Part shown: one piece after another, positions 44,974-55,464 of the stretch
Numbering within the stretch: position 1 is the stretch's first letter
How the letters are laid out: every line of letters starts with the position of its first letter
DNA from: Myxococcus stipitatus
GTDB taxonomy: Bacteria > Myxococcota > Myxococcia > Myxococcales > Myxococcaceae
Direction: 5' to 3'
Assembly (NCBI RefSeq): GCF_021412625.1
Contig: NZ_JAKCFI010000005.1
Span: 620,001-684,000, forward strand
Length of the DNA stretch: 64,000 nt
Translations under genes and position numbers: made by a program
Notes under the pieces: generated by a model
The model's database searches: none
The model's input: only the letters and a program-made list of their open reading frames with translations
What the model was told of the DNA's origin: nothing

Positions 44974-46010
44974 CGCAGTGACTCCCGCAGCGCGACCAGC
45001 GCCGTCTCCAACAAGGGCCATGGGCCGCTGCCGATGCGCAGCGCATCCCCCACGCCCGGCAGGGCCTGGAAGGCCCTCACGTTCACGTCCCGCTCCCGCA
45101 TCCGCTCGGCCACCTGGACCGCGCCGGGGAGCGGGACCAGCAGGAAGTTGCCCTCGGAGGGCAGCGGCGAGAGGCCCAGCGCGACCAGCTCCGCCCTCAA
45201 GCGCTCGCGGTTCTCCACCGCCAGGGCCGCGCGCGCGGCGACCCAGTCCGAGCCCTCCTCCAGCACCGCGACCGCCATCGCCTCCGCGAGCGTGGTGAGC
45301 TTGTAGGGGCCACGCGCCTTCTCCAATTCGGCCACCAGCGCCGGCGCGCCCACGCCCCACCCCACCCGCATCCCCGCGAGCCCCCAGGCCTTCGAGAACG
45401 TGCGCGTCACGAGCACGTTGGGGCGCGTGCGCGCCAGGTCCATGAAGTCCGGCCCCCGGGCGAAGTCCGCGTAGGCCTCGTCGATGATGACGAGCCCCGG
45501 CGCGCGCTCCACCACCCGCTCCACGGCCGCGCGGGACAGCACCGTGCCCGTGGGGTTGTTGGGCGAGCACAGGTAGAGCACCTTCGCCTCCGTGGCCAGC
45601 AGCGCCTCCGCGTCCAGGTCGAAGTCCTCGCGCGGCGGCACCTGCCTGACACGCAGCCCGTTCACCCGCGCGAACAACGGCATCATGACGAACGTGGGCA
45701 CGTGGAAGGCCAGCACCTCCCCGGGCTCGAGGAAGGCGCGCAGCGCGCTGTCGAGCACGTCGTCCGAGCCACAGCCCGTCGTCACCGCCTCCGGCGCCAC
45801 GCCCACGCGCGCGGCCAGCGCTCCGCGCAGGTCCGGGGCGTAGCCGCGCGGATAACGCGACAGCAGCGCCGGCGCGGATTCGCGCAGCACCCGTTCGGCC
45901 GCGGGTGCCACGCCGAACAGGTTGGTGTTGTCACCCAGGTCCACGCGACAGGGCGTCTTCGACGGGGAATACAGGGGGATGTCGCGGAAGGACGCGCGCG
46001 AGGGAATCAT
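44970..46010 (-). CDS. hisC: Histidinol-phosphate aminotransferase
   Basis: 346 residues of fold-type I aminotransferases. The pyridoxal phosphate site includes CSPNNPTGT, the Asp/Tyr pair in IIDEAYADF and the Schiff-base Lys in RTFSKAWGLAGMRVG. It transfers an amino group from glutamate to imidazole acetol phosphate. The ATG overlaps the hisD stop by 4 bases. Length and position in the operon leave no serious alternative, though HisC-like enzymes can also act on aromatic amino acids. Confidence 0.95.
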   Translation of the reverse strand: MIPSRASFRDIPLYSPSKTPCRVDLGDNTNLFGVAPAAERVLRESAPALLSRYPRGYAPDLRGALAARVGVAPEAVTTGCGSDDVLDSALRAFLEPGEVLAFHVPTFVMMPLFARVNGLRVRQVPPREDFDLDAEALLATEAKVLYLCSPNNPTGTVLSRAAVERVVERAPGLVIIDEAYADFARGPDFMDLARTRPNVLVTRTFSKAWGLAGMRVGWGVGAPALVAELEKARGPYKLTTLAEAMAVAVLEEGSDWVAARAALAVENRERLRAELVALGLSPLPSEGNFLLVPLPGAVQVAERMRERDVNVRAFQALPGVGDALRIGSGPWPLLETALVALRESLR

Positions 46011-47314
46011 GCGCCCCTCCAGGCCCGGGCCGCGTCCGCGTGGGCGAACAGGCCCTCGCTGTCCGCCAGCAGGCCCACGTCCTCCGCCAGCGCCGCGGAC
46101 GCCGCGCGCTCCACGCGCTGGTAGGTCGTCCAGCGATAGAAGTCGAGCAGGTTGAGCCCCGAGTACGCCCGCGCGAGCCCCGCCGTGGGCAACACGTGGT
46201 TGGAGCCCGTCATGTAGTCGCCATAGGCCACCGACGAGCGCTCCCCGAGGAACACCGTGCCCGCGTTGCGCACGCGCCGCAGGTCCACGGACGGCGAGGC
46301 CGTGGCGAGCAGCAGGTGCTCCGGCGCGAAGTCCGCGACGAAGGGCCACGCCTCCTCCATCGACTCCACGCTCAGCACCGCCCCCCGCGAACGCAGCGCC
46401 GAGGCGACGATCTCCGCCCTCCTCGCGCCCGCCGCCAGGCGCACCACCTCCACCGCGACGTCCTCCGCCAGCGCCTCGCCGAGCGCCACCGTCACGCACG
46501 CCGCCTCCGGGTCGTGCTCCGCCTGCGCGAGCATCTCCCTCGCCACCGCGGAGGGGCTGGCGGTGTCATCCGCCACGACGAGGATCTCGCTCGGCCCCGC
46601 CGGCGCCTCGATGGCCACCGCCCCCACCACCTGGAGCTTCGCCTCGGCCACATAGGCGTTGCCGGGCCCGACGATGCGATCCACCCGGGGCACGCTCTGC
46701 GTCCCGTAGGCCATCGCCGCCACCGCGCCCGCGCCGCCCAGCGCGAAGACGCGGTCGGCCCCGGCCAGCACCGCGGCGGCCAGCACGCTCGCGTGCGGCA
46801 ACCCGTCCGGCCCCGGCGGCGAGCACACGACGACCTCCCCCACCCCCGCCACCTTCGCCGGCACCACGCCCATCAACACGCTGCTCGGGTACACCGCGCG
46901 GCCGCCGGGCGCGTACACCCCCACGCGCCCCAGCGGATCCGGACGACGCCCCACCAGCACCCCAGGCTCCGTCTCCGTCTCCACCTCGCGCGGCTTCTGC
47001 GCGGCGTGCGCCCGGGCGATGTTCCGCGCCGCGCGGCGCAGCGCCTGGGACACCGCCGGGTCGAGCGTCGCCAGCGCCTCCTCGCAGCGCTCGCGGGGAA
47101 CCTCCAGCGAGGTCAGCTCGACGCGGTCGAACTGGCGCGCCATCTCGAACAGCGCGTCGTCGCCGTCCAGCCGGACCCGGGCGATGAGCTCCCGCACGCG
47201 GGCGGAGATGCGCGTGTCCACGTCCCCGGTGCGCTGCATCAACCGGCGCCGGTCCTCGACAGACAGCCGGGACACGGGGCCCCGGTAGCGCAGCACGGAA
47301 GGATACGCGTCCAT
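46007..47314 (-). CDS. hisD: Histidinol dehydrogenase
   Basis: 435 residues. The family signature around VDRIVGPGNAYVAEAKLQV, the zinc-ligand segment near MLAQAEHDPEA, and the catalytic FAPEHL motif with its Glu/His pair are present. It performs the last two oxidations from histidinol to histidine with NAD. The start shares one base with the hisG stop (TGATG), and the stop overlaps hisC by 4 bases. Confidence 0.96.
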   Translation of the reverse strand: MDAYPSVLRYRGPVSRLSVEDRRRLMQRTGDVDTRISARVRELIARVRLDGDDALFEMARQFDRVELTSLEVPRERCEEALATLDPAVSQALRRAARNIARAHAAQKPREVETETEPGVLVGRRPDPLGRVGVYAPGGRAVYPSSVLMGVVPAKVAGVGEVVVCSPPGPDGLPHASVLAAAVLAGADRVFALGGAGAVAAMAYGTQSVPRVDRIVGPGNAYVAEAKLQVVGAVAIEAPAGPSEILVVADDTASPSAVAREMLAQAEHDPEAACVTVALGEALAEDVAVEVVRLAAGARRAEIVASALRSRGAVLSVESMEEAWPFVADFAPEHLLLATASPSVDLRRVRNAGTVFLGERSSVAYGDYMTGSNHVLPTAGLARAYSGLNLLDFYRWTTYQRVERAASAALAEDVGLLADSEGLFAHADAARAWRGA

Positions 47315-48174
47315 CACGCCACCAGCCTTTCGATGCGAGTCACCAGGATGCCCTCGCAGCCCAGCCCCTTGAGCGCGTTGACCGTCCGGTAGATGGTCTT
47401 CGCCGGCACCACCGCGTGCACCGCGACGAAGTTGCCCCCGTCCAGCACATCCACCACCGTGGGCCCGTTGAGGCCGGGGAGCACCTCGCGCACCTGGGTC
47501 AGCGCGGGCTTCGGGACGTTCGCCATCAGGTAGCGCTTGCCCCTCGCCGCGAGCACCGACCCCAACGCCAGCTTCAGCTCCTCCAGCTTGCGCCGGGCCT
47601 CCGGCGCGTTGACGCCACAGGCCACCAGCCGCGCGCTCGACTCGAGCACCGTGGCCACCTCCCGCAGCCCGTTCATCTTCAGCGTGGACCCGGTCGACGT
47701 CAGGTCCACGACGATGTCCGCGATGCCCAGGTGGGGGGCGATCTCCGCCGCGCCCGACACGGGCACCACCGTGACGCGTTGCCCCCGCTTCGCGAAGTAG
47801 TCCTGCGTCAACCGGGGGAAGCACGACGCCACCCGCATGCCGTCGCGCACGTCGCCCGCCTGGACGATGCCGCTCTCCTCCCGCGCGGCCACCACCAGAC
47901 GACAGCGACCGAACTCCAGGTCCATCAGATGCTCCAGCTCACGCCCTGCCTCGCTCACCAGGTCCCACCCCGTCACGCCCGCGTGCGCCGCGCCGTCCGC
48001 GACGAACTCCGGGATGTCCTGGGCGCGGACGAAGATGGCCTCGAACTCGCCTCCGAGCGACGCGGTGAGCGCGCGCTCGCCACGCACGCGCACCTCCAAT
48101 CCCGCATCGTCGAACAGCTCACGGACCTCGTCGGAGAGGCGGCCTTTGTTGGGGAGGGCAATCTTCAGCAACAT
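47314..48174 (-). CDS. hisG: ATP phosphoribosyltransferase (long, feedback-regulated form)
   Basis: 286 residues. The catalytic part has IALPNKGRLS, the VRAQDIPEFVADG segment and the phosphate-binding ADIVVDLTSTGSTLKMNGL (19 residues). The C-terminal 80 residues form the HisG_C ACT-like domain that binds histidine, so the enzyme should be feedback-inhibited and needs no HisZ. It condenses ATP with PRPP, the committed step. It is the first structural gene of the operon and is preceded by a leader peptide and terminator. Confidence 0.96.
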   Translation of the reverse strand: MLLKIALPNKGRLSDEVRELFDDAGLEVRVRGERALTASLGGEFEAIFVRAQDIPEFVADGAAHAGVTGWDLVSEAGRELEHLMDLEFGRCRLVVAAREESGIVQAGDVRDGMRVASCFPRLTQDYFAKRGQRVTVVPVSGAAEIAPHLGIADIVVDLTSTGSTLKMNGLREVATVLESSARLVACGVNAPEARRKLEELKLALGSVLAARGKRYLMANVPKPALTQVREVLPGLNGPTVVDVLDGGNFVAVHAVVPAKTIYRTVNALKGLGCEGILVTRIERLVA

Positions 48175-48222
48175 GGGTGGACCTGCGGGGGATGCGGGGG
48201 AGCGGGAGGCCGCGCGGAAACG

Positions 48223-48253
48223 AAAAAAGGCCCGTCCGGGGGGGACGGGCCTT
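48223..48253 (-). terminator. Attenuator terminator in front of hisG
   Basis: On the minus strand AAGGCCCGTCC pairs perfectly with GGACGGGCCTT over 11 bp around a 5-base C loop, directly followed by a run of T. It lies between the His-rich leader frame and hisG. Leader bases GACGGG, 7-8 codons past the His cluster, could pair with CCCGTC of the first arm as an antiterminator. Confidence 0.9.
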
Positions 48254-48289
48254 CGGTCGCTGCGGCAGGTGCCGGAGTGGGTGGTGCGT

Positions 48290-48382
48290 CTAGCGGTTCA
48301 CCCAGGCATGCGCATGGCGAACGGTCCCGTCGGGGCCGAGCCGATGATGCGCATGATGGTGATGAACGCTGGAAAGACGCAC
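48290..48382 (-). CDS. hisL: Histidine operon leader peptide
   Basis: A 30-codon frame starting GTG at 48382 and ending TAG at 48290. It contains HHHHAHH at residues 7-13 and two further His (residues 23 and 25), nine... counted individually, eight His in 30 residues, far above expectation in this genome. It lies between a promoter-like sequence and the attenuator terminator, just as HisL does in enteric bacteria. Stalling at the His codons when charged histidyl-tRNA is scarce would favour the antiterminator. There is no clear ribosome-binding site; the predicted transcript start lies only a few bases before the GTG, so translation may be leaderless. A second in-frame GTG exists 8 codons upstream. 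Confidence 0.85.
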   Translation of the reverse strand: MRLSSVHHHHAHHRLGPDGTVRHAHAWVNR

Positions 48383-48391
48383 GAATCGATC

Positions 48392-48419
48392 AGTAATGGC
48401 AAACACCCCCCGCCGTCAA
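48392..48419 (-). promoter_or_regulatory. Candidate promoter of the histidine operon
   Basis: On the minus strand, TTGACG (48419-48414) is followed after 16 bases by ATTACT (48397-48392). The -10 match is weak, but the position fits a transcript starting near 48385 just before the leader peptide. Confidence 0.5.
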
Positions 48420-48475
48420 CCCGACCTCGCATTGTCGCTTGCAAACCCCCGAAGGGACGAGCAGGAAGCAGGGCC

Positions 48476-49594
48476 ATGCGAGTCTCGGACGTCATCGTCG
48501 TGGGCGGAGGAATCATGGGCTGCGGCATCGCGCTGCGGCTGAGGCAGGCGGGCGCCCGCGTCACCATCCTGGAACGCGCCATCCCCGGCGCCGAGGCCTC
48601 CAGCGCCGCGGCGGGCATGCTCGCGCCGCAGATGGAAGCGGACGGTCCGGGCCCGTTCCTCGACCTGTGCCTGCGCAGCCGCGGCCTCTACCCCGCCTTC
48701 GCCGATGAGTTGCGGGAGCTGACCGGGGTGGATGTGGCCTACCGCCCGTGCGGCATCCTCAAGGTCGCCTTCGGCGAGGAGCAGACACACCACCTCGAGT
48801 CCACCGTCCTGTGGCAGCGCGGCCTGGGCTTGCGCGCGGAGCTGCTCGATGGCGCGCGGGCGCGCGAGCTGGAGCCCCGCCTCTCCTCCAAGGCCGTGGC
48901 CGCCGCGCACTTCCCGGATGATCATCAGGTGGACAACCGGCTGCTGGTGCGCGCGCTCACCATGGCCGCCGCGCGCGTGGGCGCCGAGTTCCGCGGCGGC
49001 TTCGTGCGCGGCGTGGTGCACGAGGCCGGTCGCGCCGTCGGCGTGGACCTGGACGGCGAGGTCCTCCGCGCGGACACCGTCGTCGTCGCCGCGGGCTCCT
49101 GGTCCGCGCTGGTCCAGGGCGCGGGCGTGGAGGCGCGGTCGGTGCGTCCGGCGCGTGGGCAGATGATCCAGCTCCAGACGCGCCTGCCCCTGCTGGAGCG
49201 CGTGCTCACCTCCGAGAAGGGCTACATCGTCCCGCGCGCGGACGGACGCGTCATCGCCGGCAGCACCATGGAGCTGGTGGGCTTCGACAAGCAGGTGACC
49301 GCCGCCGGACTCGCGCGCATCCTCGACATGGTCCTCGAGCTGTGCCCCGACCTGGCCTCCGCCCCCATCACCGAGACCTGGGCCGGCTTCCGCCCCTGGA
49401 CGGAGGACAAGCGCCCCTACCTCGGGGCGGGGCCCGTGCCCGGCCTCTTCCTCGCCACCGGCCACTTCCGCAACGGCATCCTCCTGGCCCCCATCACCGC
49501 GAAGCTCGTGGCCCAGGCCGTCCTCGGGGAGAAGCCCACCGTCGACCTCGCGCCCTTCCGTTACGATCGCGCACCCCTGGCCGCTCGGGCTTGA
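48476..49594 (+). CDS. thiO: Glycine oxidase (thiazole branch of thiamine synthesis)
   Basis: 372 residues of the D-amino-acid-oxidase-like FAD family. The N-terminal dinucleotide motif is VVGGGIMGCGIALRL, followed by the glycine-oxidase-like AASSAAAGMLAPQ segment and the C-terminal GHFRNGILLAPITAKLV. ThiO oxidises glycine to iminoglycine for the thiazole ring. thiC lies 4 kb away; no thiG or thiS is adjacent. It is divergent from the histidine operon and shares its upstream region with the his leader. Confidence 0.88.
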   Translation: MRVSDVIVVGGGIMGCGIALRLRQAGARVTILERAIPGAEASSAAAGMLAPQMEADGPGPFLDLCLRSRGLYPAFADELRELTGVDVAYRPCGILKVAFGEEQTHHLESTVLWQRGLGLRAELLDGARARELEPRLSSKAVAAAHFPDDHQVDNRLLVRALTMAAARVGAEFRGGFVRGVVHEAGRAVGVDLDGEVLRADTVVVAAGSWSALVQGAGVEARSVRPARGQMIQLQTRLPLLERVLTSEKGYIVPRADGRVIAGSTMELVGFDKQVTAAGLARILDMVLELCPDLASAPITETWAGFRPWTEDKRPYLGAGPVPGLFLATGHFRNGILLAPITAKLVAQAVLGEKPTVDLAPFRYDRAPLAARA

Positions 49595-49753
49595 TTCCCA
49601 CCGGGAGGGGAGCCACCGCCTGGCCGCCCGCACCCTCGCCCAAGGTTGCCTTTCCGACCGGCCCGCTGGACTGTCAACCTGCAAGTAGAGGAAGGTGGTA
49701 ATTTCCCTGACTCATTCGCCATTGAAACCCGGAAACCTCTAGAATCTCCCGCC

Positions 49754-50998
49754 GTGGAAGCCATCCCTCCTGCACCACCCCGAATCCTCATCGTCGACGA
49801 TGACGACTCCGTACGGGACGTCATCTCCGTCCTCCTGCGCGAAGAGGGCTACAACTGCGTCGTCGCCAGCGGCGCCGAGATGGCGCTGGACCTGGCGAGC
49901 GAGGAGGACACGCCGCTCGTCATCAGCGACATGAAGATGCCGGGCAAGGACGGCCTCTGGCTCCTGGAGAACCTGCGGGAGCGCTTCCCGGACACGTCGG
50001 TCATCATGCTCACGGGCTATGGCGACACGGAGTCCGCGGTGGACTGCCTGCGCCGGGGCGCGGTGGACTACCTGCTCAAGCCGCCGAAGCTGACGGACCT
50101 CATCCGGGCCATCGAGCGGGCGCTCGCCAAGCGGCGCATCGAGATGGCTCGCAAGCGCTACCAGAAGAAGCTCGAGCGCAAGGTGAGGGATCGCACCGCG
50201 GAGCTGCGAAGCGCGCTGCACAACATCGCGAACACGTACCAGAACACGCTGCTGGCGCTGGTGGCCGCGCTGGACGCGCGAGAGCACGAGACGAGCGACC
50301 ATTCCCAGCGCGTGGTCAGCTACACCAGCGCCATCGCCGGGCGCATGGGCATCCAGGGCAAGGAGCTGGAGGAGATCGGCCGCGGCGCGCTCTTGCACGA
50401 CATCGGGAAGATTGGCGTGCCGGACGCGGTGCTGCTCAAGCCGGGCAAGCTCACGCCCGACGAGTGGCTGGAGATGCGCAAGCATCCGGAGATCGGCTTC
50501 CAGATGATCCAGGCCATCCCCTTCCTCGCCACCCCGTCCGCCATCGTCCTCTCCCACCAGGAGCGGTGGGACGGCGCGGGCTACCCGCGCAATCTCCAGC
50601 GGCAGGAGATCCACATCGGCGCGCGCATCTTCGCGGTGGCGGACACGCTGGACGCGATGACGAGCGACCGCCCGTACCGCAAGGGCACCACCTTCGCCAA
50701 CGCCATCCAGGAGATCCGCCGCTGCTCCAACACGCAGTTCGACCCGGAGGTCGTCCGCGCGTTCCTCGACATCGGCGAGGCGGGCCTCATCCAGATCAAG
50801 GAGGAGATGGCGAAGAAGAAGCTCCAGCTCCCGGTGGCCGAACAGGAGGCCGCCGAGGCGGAGGCCGAGCTGGCGAGACTGACCGACCTGGACGACGACC
50901 TCGAGCCCGCGCCGAGCACCGCGCCCCGCCAGGGCCCGGGCGACCAGGCCGACCCCAAGGTGAGCGCCGTCCGCTCCGCGACGGGCAGCGAGGGCTGA
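49754..50998 (+). CDS. Response regulator with HD-GYP phosphodiesterase domain
   Basis: 414 residues from the GTG at 49754. The receiver (about 10-125) has Asp15-17, phospho-acceptor Asp59 in VISDMKMPG, and Lys in LLKPPK. A coiled-coil linker (about 135-170) leads to the HD-GYP domain with HDIGKIGVPD, the HQERWDGAGYP motif and RIFAVADTLDAMTSDRPYR. HD-GYP proteins hydrolyse cyclic di-GMP. The last 50 residues are acidic and Pro-rich. TAGAAT at 49740-49745 could be a -10, placing transcription start almost on the GTG. No kinase gene is adjacent. Confidence 0.92.
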   Translation: MEAIPPAPPRILIVDDDDSVRDVISVLLREEGYNCVVASGAEMALDLASEEDTPLVISDMKMPGKDGLWLLENLRERFPDTSVIMLTGYGDTESAVDCLRRGAVDYLLKPPKLTDLIRAIERALAKRRIEMARKRYQKKLERKVRDRTAELRSALHNIANTYQNTLLALVAALDAREHETSDHSQRVVSYTSAIAGRMGIQGKELEEIGRGALLHDIGKIGVPDAVLLKPGKLTPDEWLEMRKHPEIGFQMIQAIPFLATPSAIVLSHQERWDGAGYPRNLQRQEIHIGARIFAVADTLDAMTSDRPYRKGTTFANAIQEIRRCSNTQFDPEVVRAFLDIGEAGLIQIKEEMAKKKLQLPVAEQEAAEAEAELARLTDLDDDLEPAPSTAPRQGPGDQADPKVSAVRSATGSEG

Positions 50999-51060
50999 CC
51001 CGTACACCCCCGGAGGCAGGTGACCGGGGCGGGAGCGATTGTTAAGAGGACAGGCATCCC

Positions 51061-52074
51061 GTGACGACGCTCGCCCTCCAGACGGATCCGCTCGCCCCGC
51101 CCCTGCTGGATGCCCAGGGGCGCCGGATGACGTACCTGCGGCTGAGCATCACCGACCGCTGCAACTTCCGCTGCGCGTACTGCTCCCCCGCCTCCTGGGG
51201 CGGCAAGAAGGACCTGCTCGACGCGCCGGAGCTGGGCCGCATCGCCGCGCTCTTCGCCAGCATGGGCATCCGCCGCGTGCGCCTCACCGGCGGCGAGCCG
51301 CTCATCCGTCCCGACATCCTCGACATCGCCGGACGCATCTCGCGCATCCCCGGCATCCAGCACCTGGCCATCACCACCAACGCCAGCCACCTGGCGTCCC
51401 TGGCCGTCCCGCTGCGCGAGGCCGGCGTGGACCAGCTCAACATCAGCCTGGACACCCTGTCCCCGGAGACCTTCCGCCGCATCTCCAAGCAGGGAGACCT
51501 CGCCGCCGTGCTGCGCGGCATCGACGCGGCGGCCGGGGCCGGCTACGCGTCGCTCAAGCTCAACGTGGTGGTGATGCGCGGGGTCAACGACCACGAGGTC
51601 CGCGCGCTGGTGGAGCACGCCCACGCCCGGAGCATCGTCCCGCGCTTCATCGAGCTGATGCCCTTTGGCCAGGGCACGCCGGTCCCCACCGCCGAGCTCG
51701 TCTCCCGGCTGCGCGACGAGGGCCTGCCGCTCTCGCCCGAGCCCGAGGAGCCGGGCGCGTCCGCCGAGTCCCTCTCCTCCGGCCCCGCCCGCTACTGGCG
51801 CGCGGCGACGGGCCGCGTGGGCTTCATCTCCCCGCTCACCCAGAACTTCTGCGGGGGCTGCAACCGCGTGCGCGTGGCCTCCAACGGGGACCTGCGCAGC
51901 TGTCTGGGAGGGCGCGCGCAGGCGCCGCTGCACCAGCTCATCCGTGGCGGCGCGAGCGACACGGAGCTGGCCCGCGCCATCCGCCAGGCGCTCGGCGACA
52001 AGCCGGAGGGCCACCGCTTCACCGAGCCGGGCAACGGCGCCACGCTGCTGCCCATGATGGGCATCGGCGGCTGA
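51061..52074 (+). CDS. moaA: GTP 3',8-cyclase MoaA
   Basis: 337 residues from the GTG at 51061 (AGAGGA about 10 bases upstream). The radical-SAM cluster is Cys34, Cys38 and Cys41 (CNFRCAYC). The second cluster that binds GTP is the C-terminal CGGC then Cys after 13 residues (RVASNGDLRSC). It catalyses the first step of molybdenum cofactor synthesis, forming the cyclic precursor with MoaC. No moaC lies next to it. The typical C-terminal GG is present in modified form (MMGIGG). Confidence 0.95.
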   Translation: MTTLALQTDPLAPPLLDAQGRRMTYLRLSITDRCNFRCAYCSPASWGGKKDLLDAPELGRIAALFASMGIRRVRLTGGEPLIRPDILDIAGRISRIPGIQHLAITTNASHLASLAVPLREAGVDQLNISLDTLSPETFRRISKQGDLAAVLRGIDAAAGAGYASLKLNVVVMRGVNDHEVRALVEHAHARSIVPRFIELMPFGQGTPVPTAELVSRLRDEGLPLSPEPEEPGASAESLSSGPARYWRAATGRVGFISPLTQNFCGGCNRVRVASNGDLRSCLGGRAQAPLHQLIRGGASDTELARAIRQALGDKPEGHRFTEPGNGATLLPMMGIGG

Positions 52075-52094
52075 CCCGCCCCGCTGAAACACCA

Positions 52095-52129
52095 CGGGCG
52101 GGCCCGCGCGCTCGCGCCTGGCCCGCCCG
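52095..52129. terminator. Ten-bp perfect hairpin between moaA and a convergent gene
   Basis: CGGGCGGGCC (52095-52104) pairs perfectly with GGCCCGCCCG (52120-52129) across a 15-base loop, 20 bases after the moaA stop and 37 bases before the stop of the convergent gene. No U-tract. Confidence 0.5.
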
Positions 52130-52166
52130 GGATGCGCCCGACTCCCGCGAGGGAGCCCGAGGGCGA

Positions 52167-52556
52167 CTACTTCACCAGCCGGATGTTGAACGGGTACCGG
52201 TACAGCTGACCCTCGTTCGCCTTCAGCCCGCCGATGATGGCGAACACCAGGGCCACGAGCCCGACGATGGGCAGCAGCACGAGGCCGATGCCGATGCAGA
52301 GGGTGAAGCCGGCGACCACCGCCGCGATGAACATCGTGATCTGGAAGTTCAGCGACTCCACCGAGTTCTCGCGGATGAAGGTCGACTCCTTGCCCTTCGT
52401 CAGCATCAGCACCAGCGGAACGGCGAAGCCCAGTCCCACGAAGTTGCCCAGGATGGTGCCCATGTGGGCGATCAACGCCATCGTCTTCTCGTCCTGGGTC
52501 GGCATCGGCGTGCCCGTCACGTACGTCCCCAATTGTTCCCGCGGCGGAGTCTCCAT
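52167..52556 (-). CDS. DUF4870 (Tic20-like) membrane protein
   Basis: 129 residues from the ATG at 52556, which has GGGAGGGGAG 6 bases upstream; an ATG 15 codons earlier is less likely. Three hydrophobic helices follow a polar N-terminus. Typical DUF4870 segments are EKTMALIAHMGTILG, FIRENSVESLNFQIT and AFIIGGLKANEGQLYRYPF (19 residues, with I for V at one place uncertain). The function of this family is unknown; relatives sit in the inner membrane. Monocistronic and convergent with moaA. Confidence 0.85.
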   Translation of the reverse strand: METPPREQLGTYVTGTPMPTQDEKTMALIAHMGTILGNFVGLGFAVPLVLMLTKGKESTFIRENSVESLNFQITMFIAAVVAGFTLCIGIGLVLLPIVGLVALVFAIIGGLKANEGQLYRYPFNIRLVK

Positions 52557-52696
52557 GAAGTCTCCCCTCCCGATATTCGAGGGCGCGAAGAGCGCGCCCA
52601 TGCGTGCCTACCATGGCATGCACCCACTCCGATTGTCACGTCTCGGACAGGTGATGCCCCAGGTCGTTTGACGCCCTCGATACCGGGCCTCGTGGC

Positions 52697-54717
<2,021 letters not shown>

Positions 54718-54731
54718 GCGACAGGGGTGAG

Positions 54732-54760
54732 CATGTAGCGCACATGAGAACGGCCTTCAA
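54732..54760 (-). promoter_or_regulatory. Candidate promoter upstream of the TPP riboswitch
   Basis: On the minus strand TTGAAG (54760-54755) and TACATG (54737-54732) are 17 bases apart. Transcription would start near 54725, just before the aptamer. Hexamer matches are modest. The rest of 54572-54946 holds the riboswitch and nothing else that I can support. Confidence 0.45.
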
Positions 54761-54946
54761 CCGGCCTGGAGGCCCCCCGGGCGCACGCCAGCCGACAACC
54801 AGGGGGCGCAAGATGTGCGGAGCGGCGCGTGGACACGCAAACATTGCATGCACAGGTCAGGGACAGCGCCGGACGCCCGGCGAAACCCGTCTGGCCTCCG
54901 CCATGCATTGGATGCCAGGCGAACCACCCCACGGAGAGTGCCACAC

Positions 54947-55378
54947 ATGCAAATCGTCGGAGAGCTGATGACGCGAGAGGTGGTCACCGTGAAGGAGACC
55001 CAGAACCTGGGCAAGGCGGACGAGCTGCTCAAGCTCCACCGCATCCGCCACCTGCCCGTGGTGCGGCAGGGCAAGCTGGTGGGCCTCATCACCCACCGGG
55101 ATCTGCTGCGCGCGGCGGCGACGCACGCCGCGGACCCGGCCGCCCAGCCGCTGTGGGCGGCGGACATCATGACGCGCGACGTGACGACCGTGACGCCGGA
55201 CACCCCCCTGCGCAAGGCCGTGGAGCTGCTGCTGAACCACAAATTCGGCTGCCTGCCGGTGGTGGACGCGGACGGCGCGCTGCTCGGCATCCTCACGGAG
55301 GCGGACCTGGTCCGCTACGCGCGGCAGCTCATCGCGGACCTGGACCGCAAGGAGCTGGCGACCGAGTACAACGCCTGA
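54947..55378 (+). CDS. Tandem CBS-domain protein
   Basis: 143 residues consisting of two CBS domains (about 5-60 and 75-130): MTREVVTVKETQNLGKA with HLPVVRQGKLVGLIT, and MTRDVTTVTPDTPLRKA with CLPVVDADGALLGILTEAD. Stand-alone CBS pairs bind adenine nucleotides and act as small energy or redox sensors. The ATG lies after a GGAGAG element about 8 bases upstream. The next gene, a transporter, starts 86 bases downstream on the same strand; functional linkage is possible but unproven. Confidence 0.9.
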   Translation: MQIVGELMTREVVTVKETQNLGKADELLKLHRIRHLPVVRQGKLVGLITHRDLLRAAATHAADPAAQPLWAADIMTRDVTTVTPDTPLRKAVELLLNHKFGCLPVVDADGALLGILTEADLVRYARQLIADLDRKELATEYNA

Positions 55379-55464
55379 GTCCCCCGAGCGCCCTCCCCTC
55401 CGCCCGCCACGCCGCGGGCGCCCCGCCTCGTCGTGAACCGTTCCCCAGACGGTGACGCCCCTCG

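Noticed and set aside
48298..48618. 106-codon minus-strand frame across the his leader region
   Set aside because: It crosses the thiO start on the other strand and has no family resemblance; the His-rich frame in another phase explains the region better.
49666..49686. Sigma-54-like sequence TGGACTGTCAACCTGCAAG before the HD-GYP gene
   Set aside because: The GG and GC elements are 11 bases apart, while sigma-54 spacing of 10 is strict.
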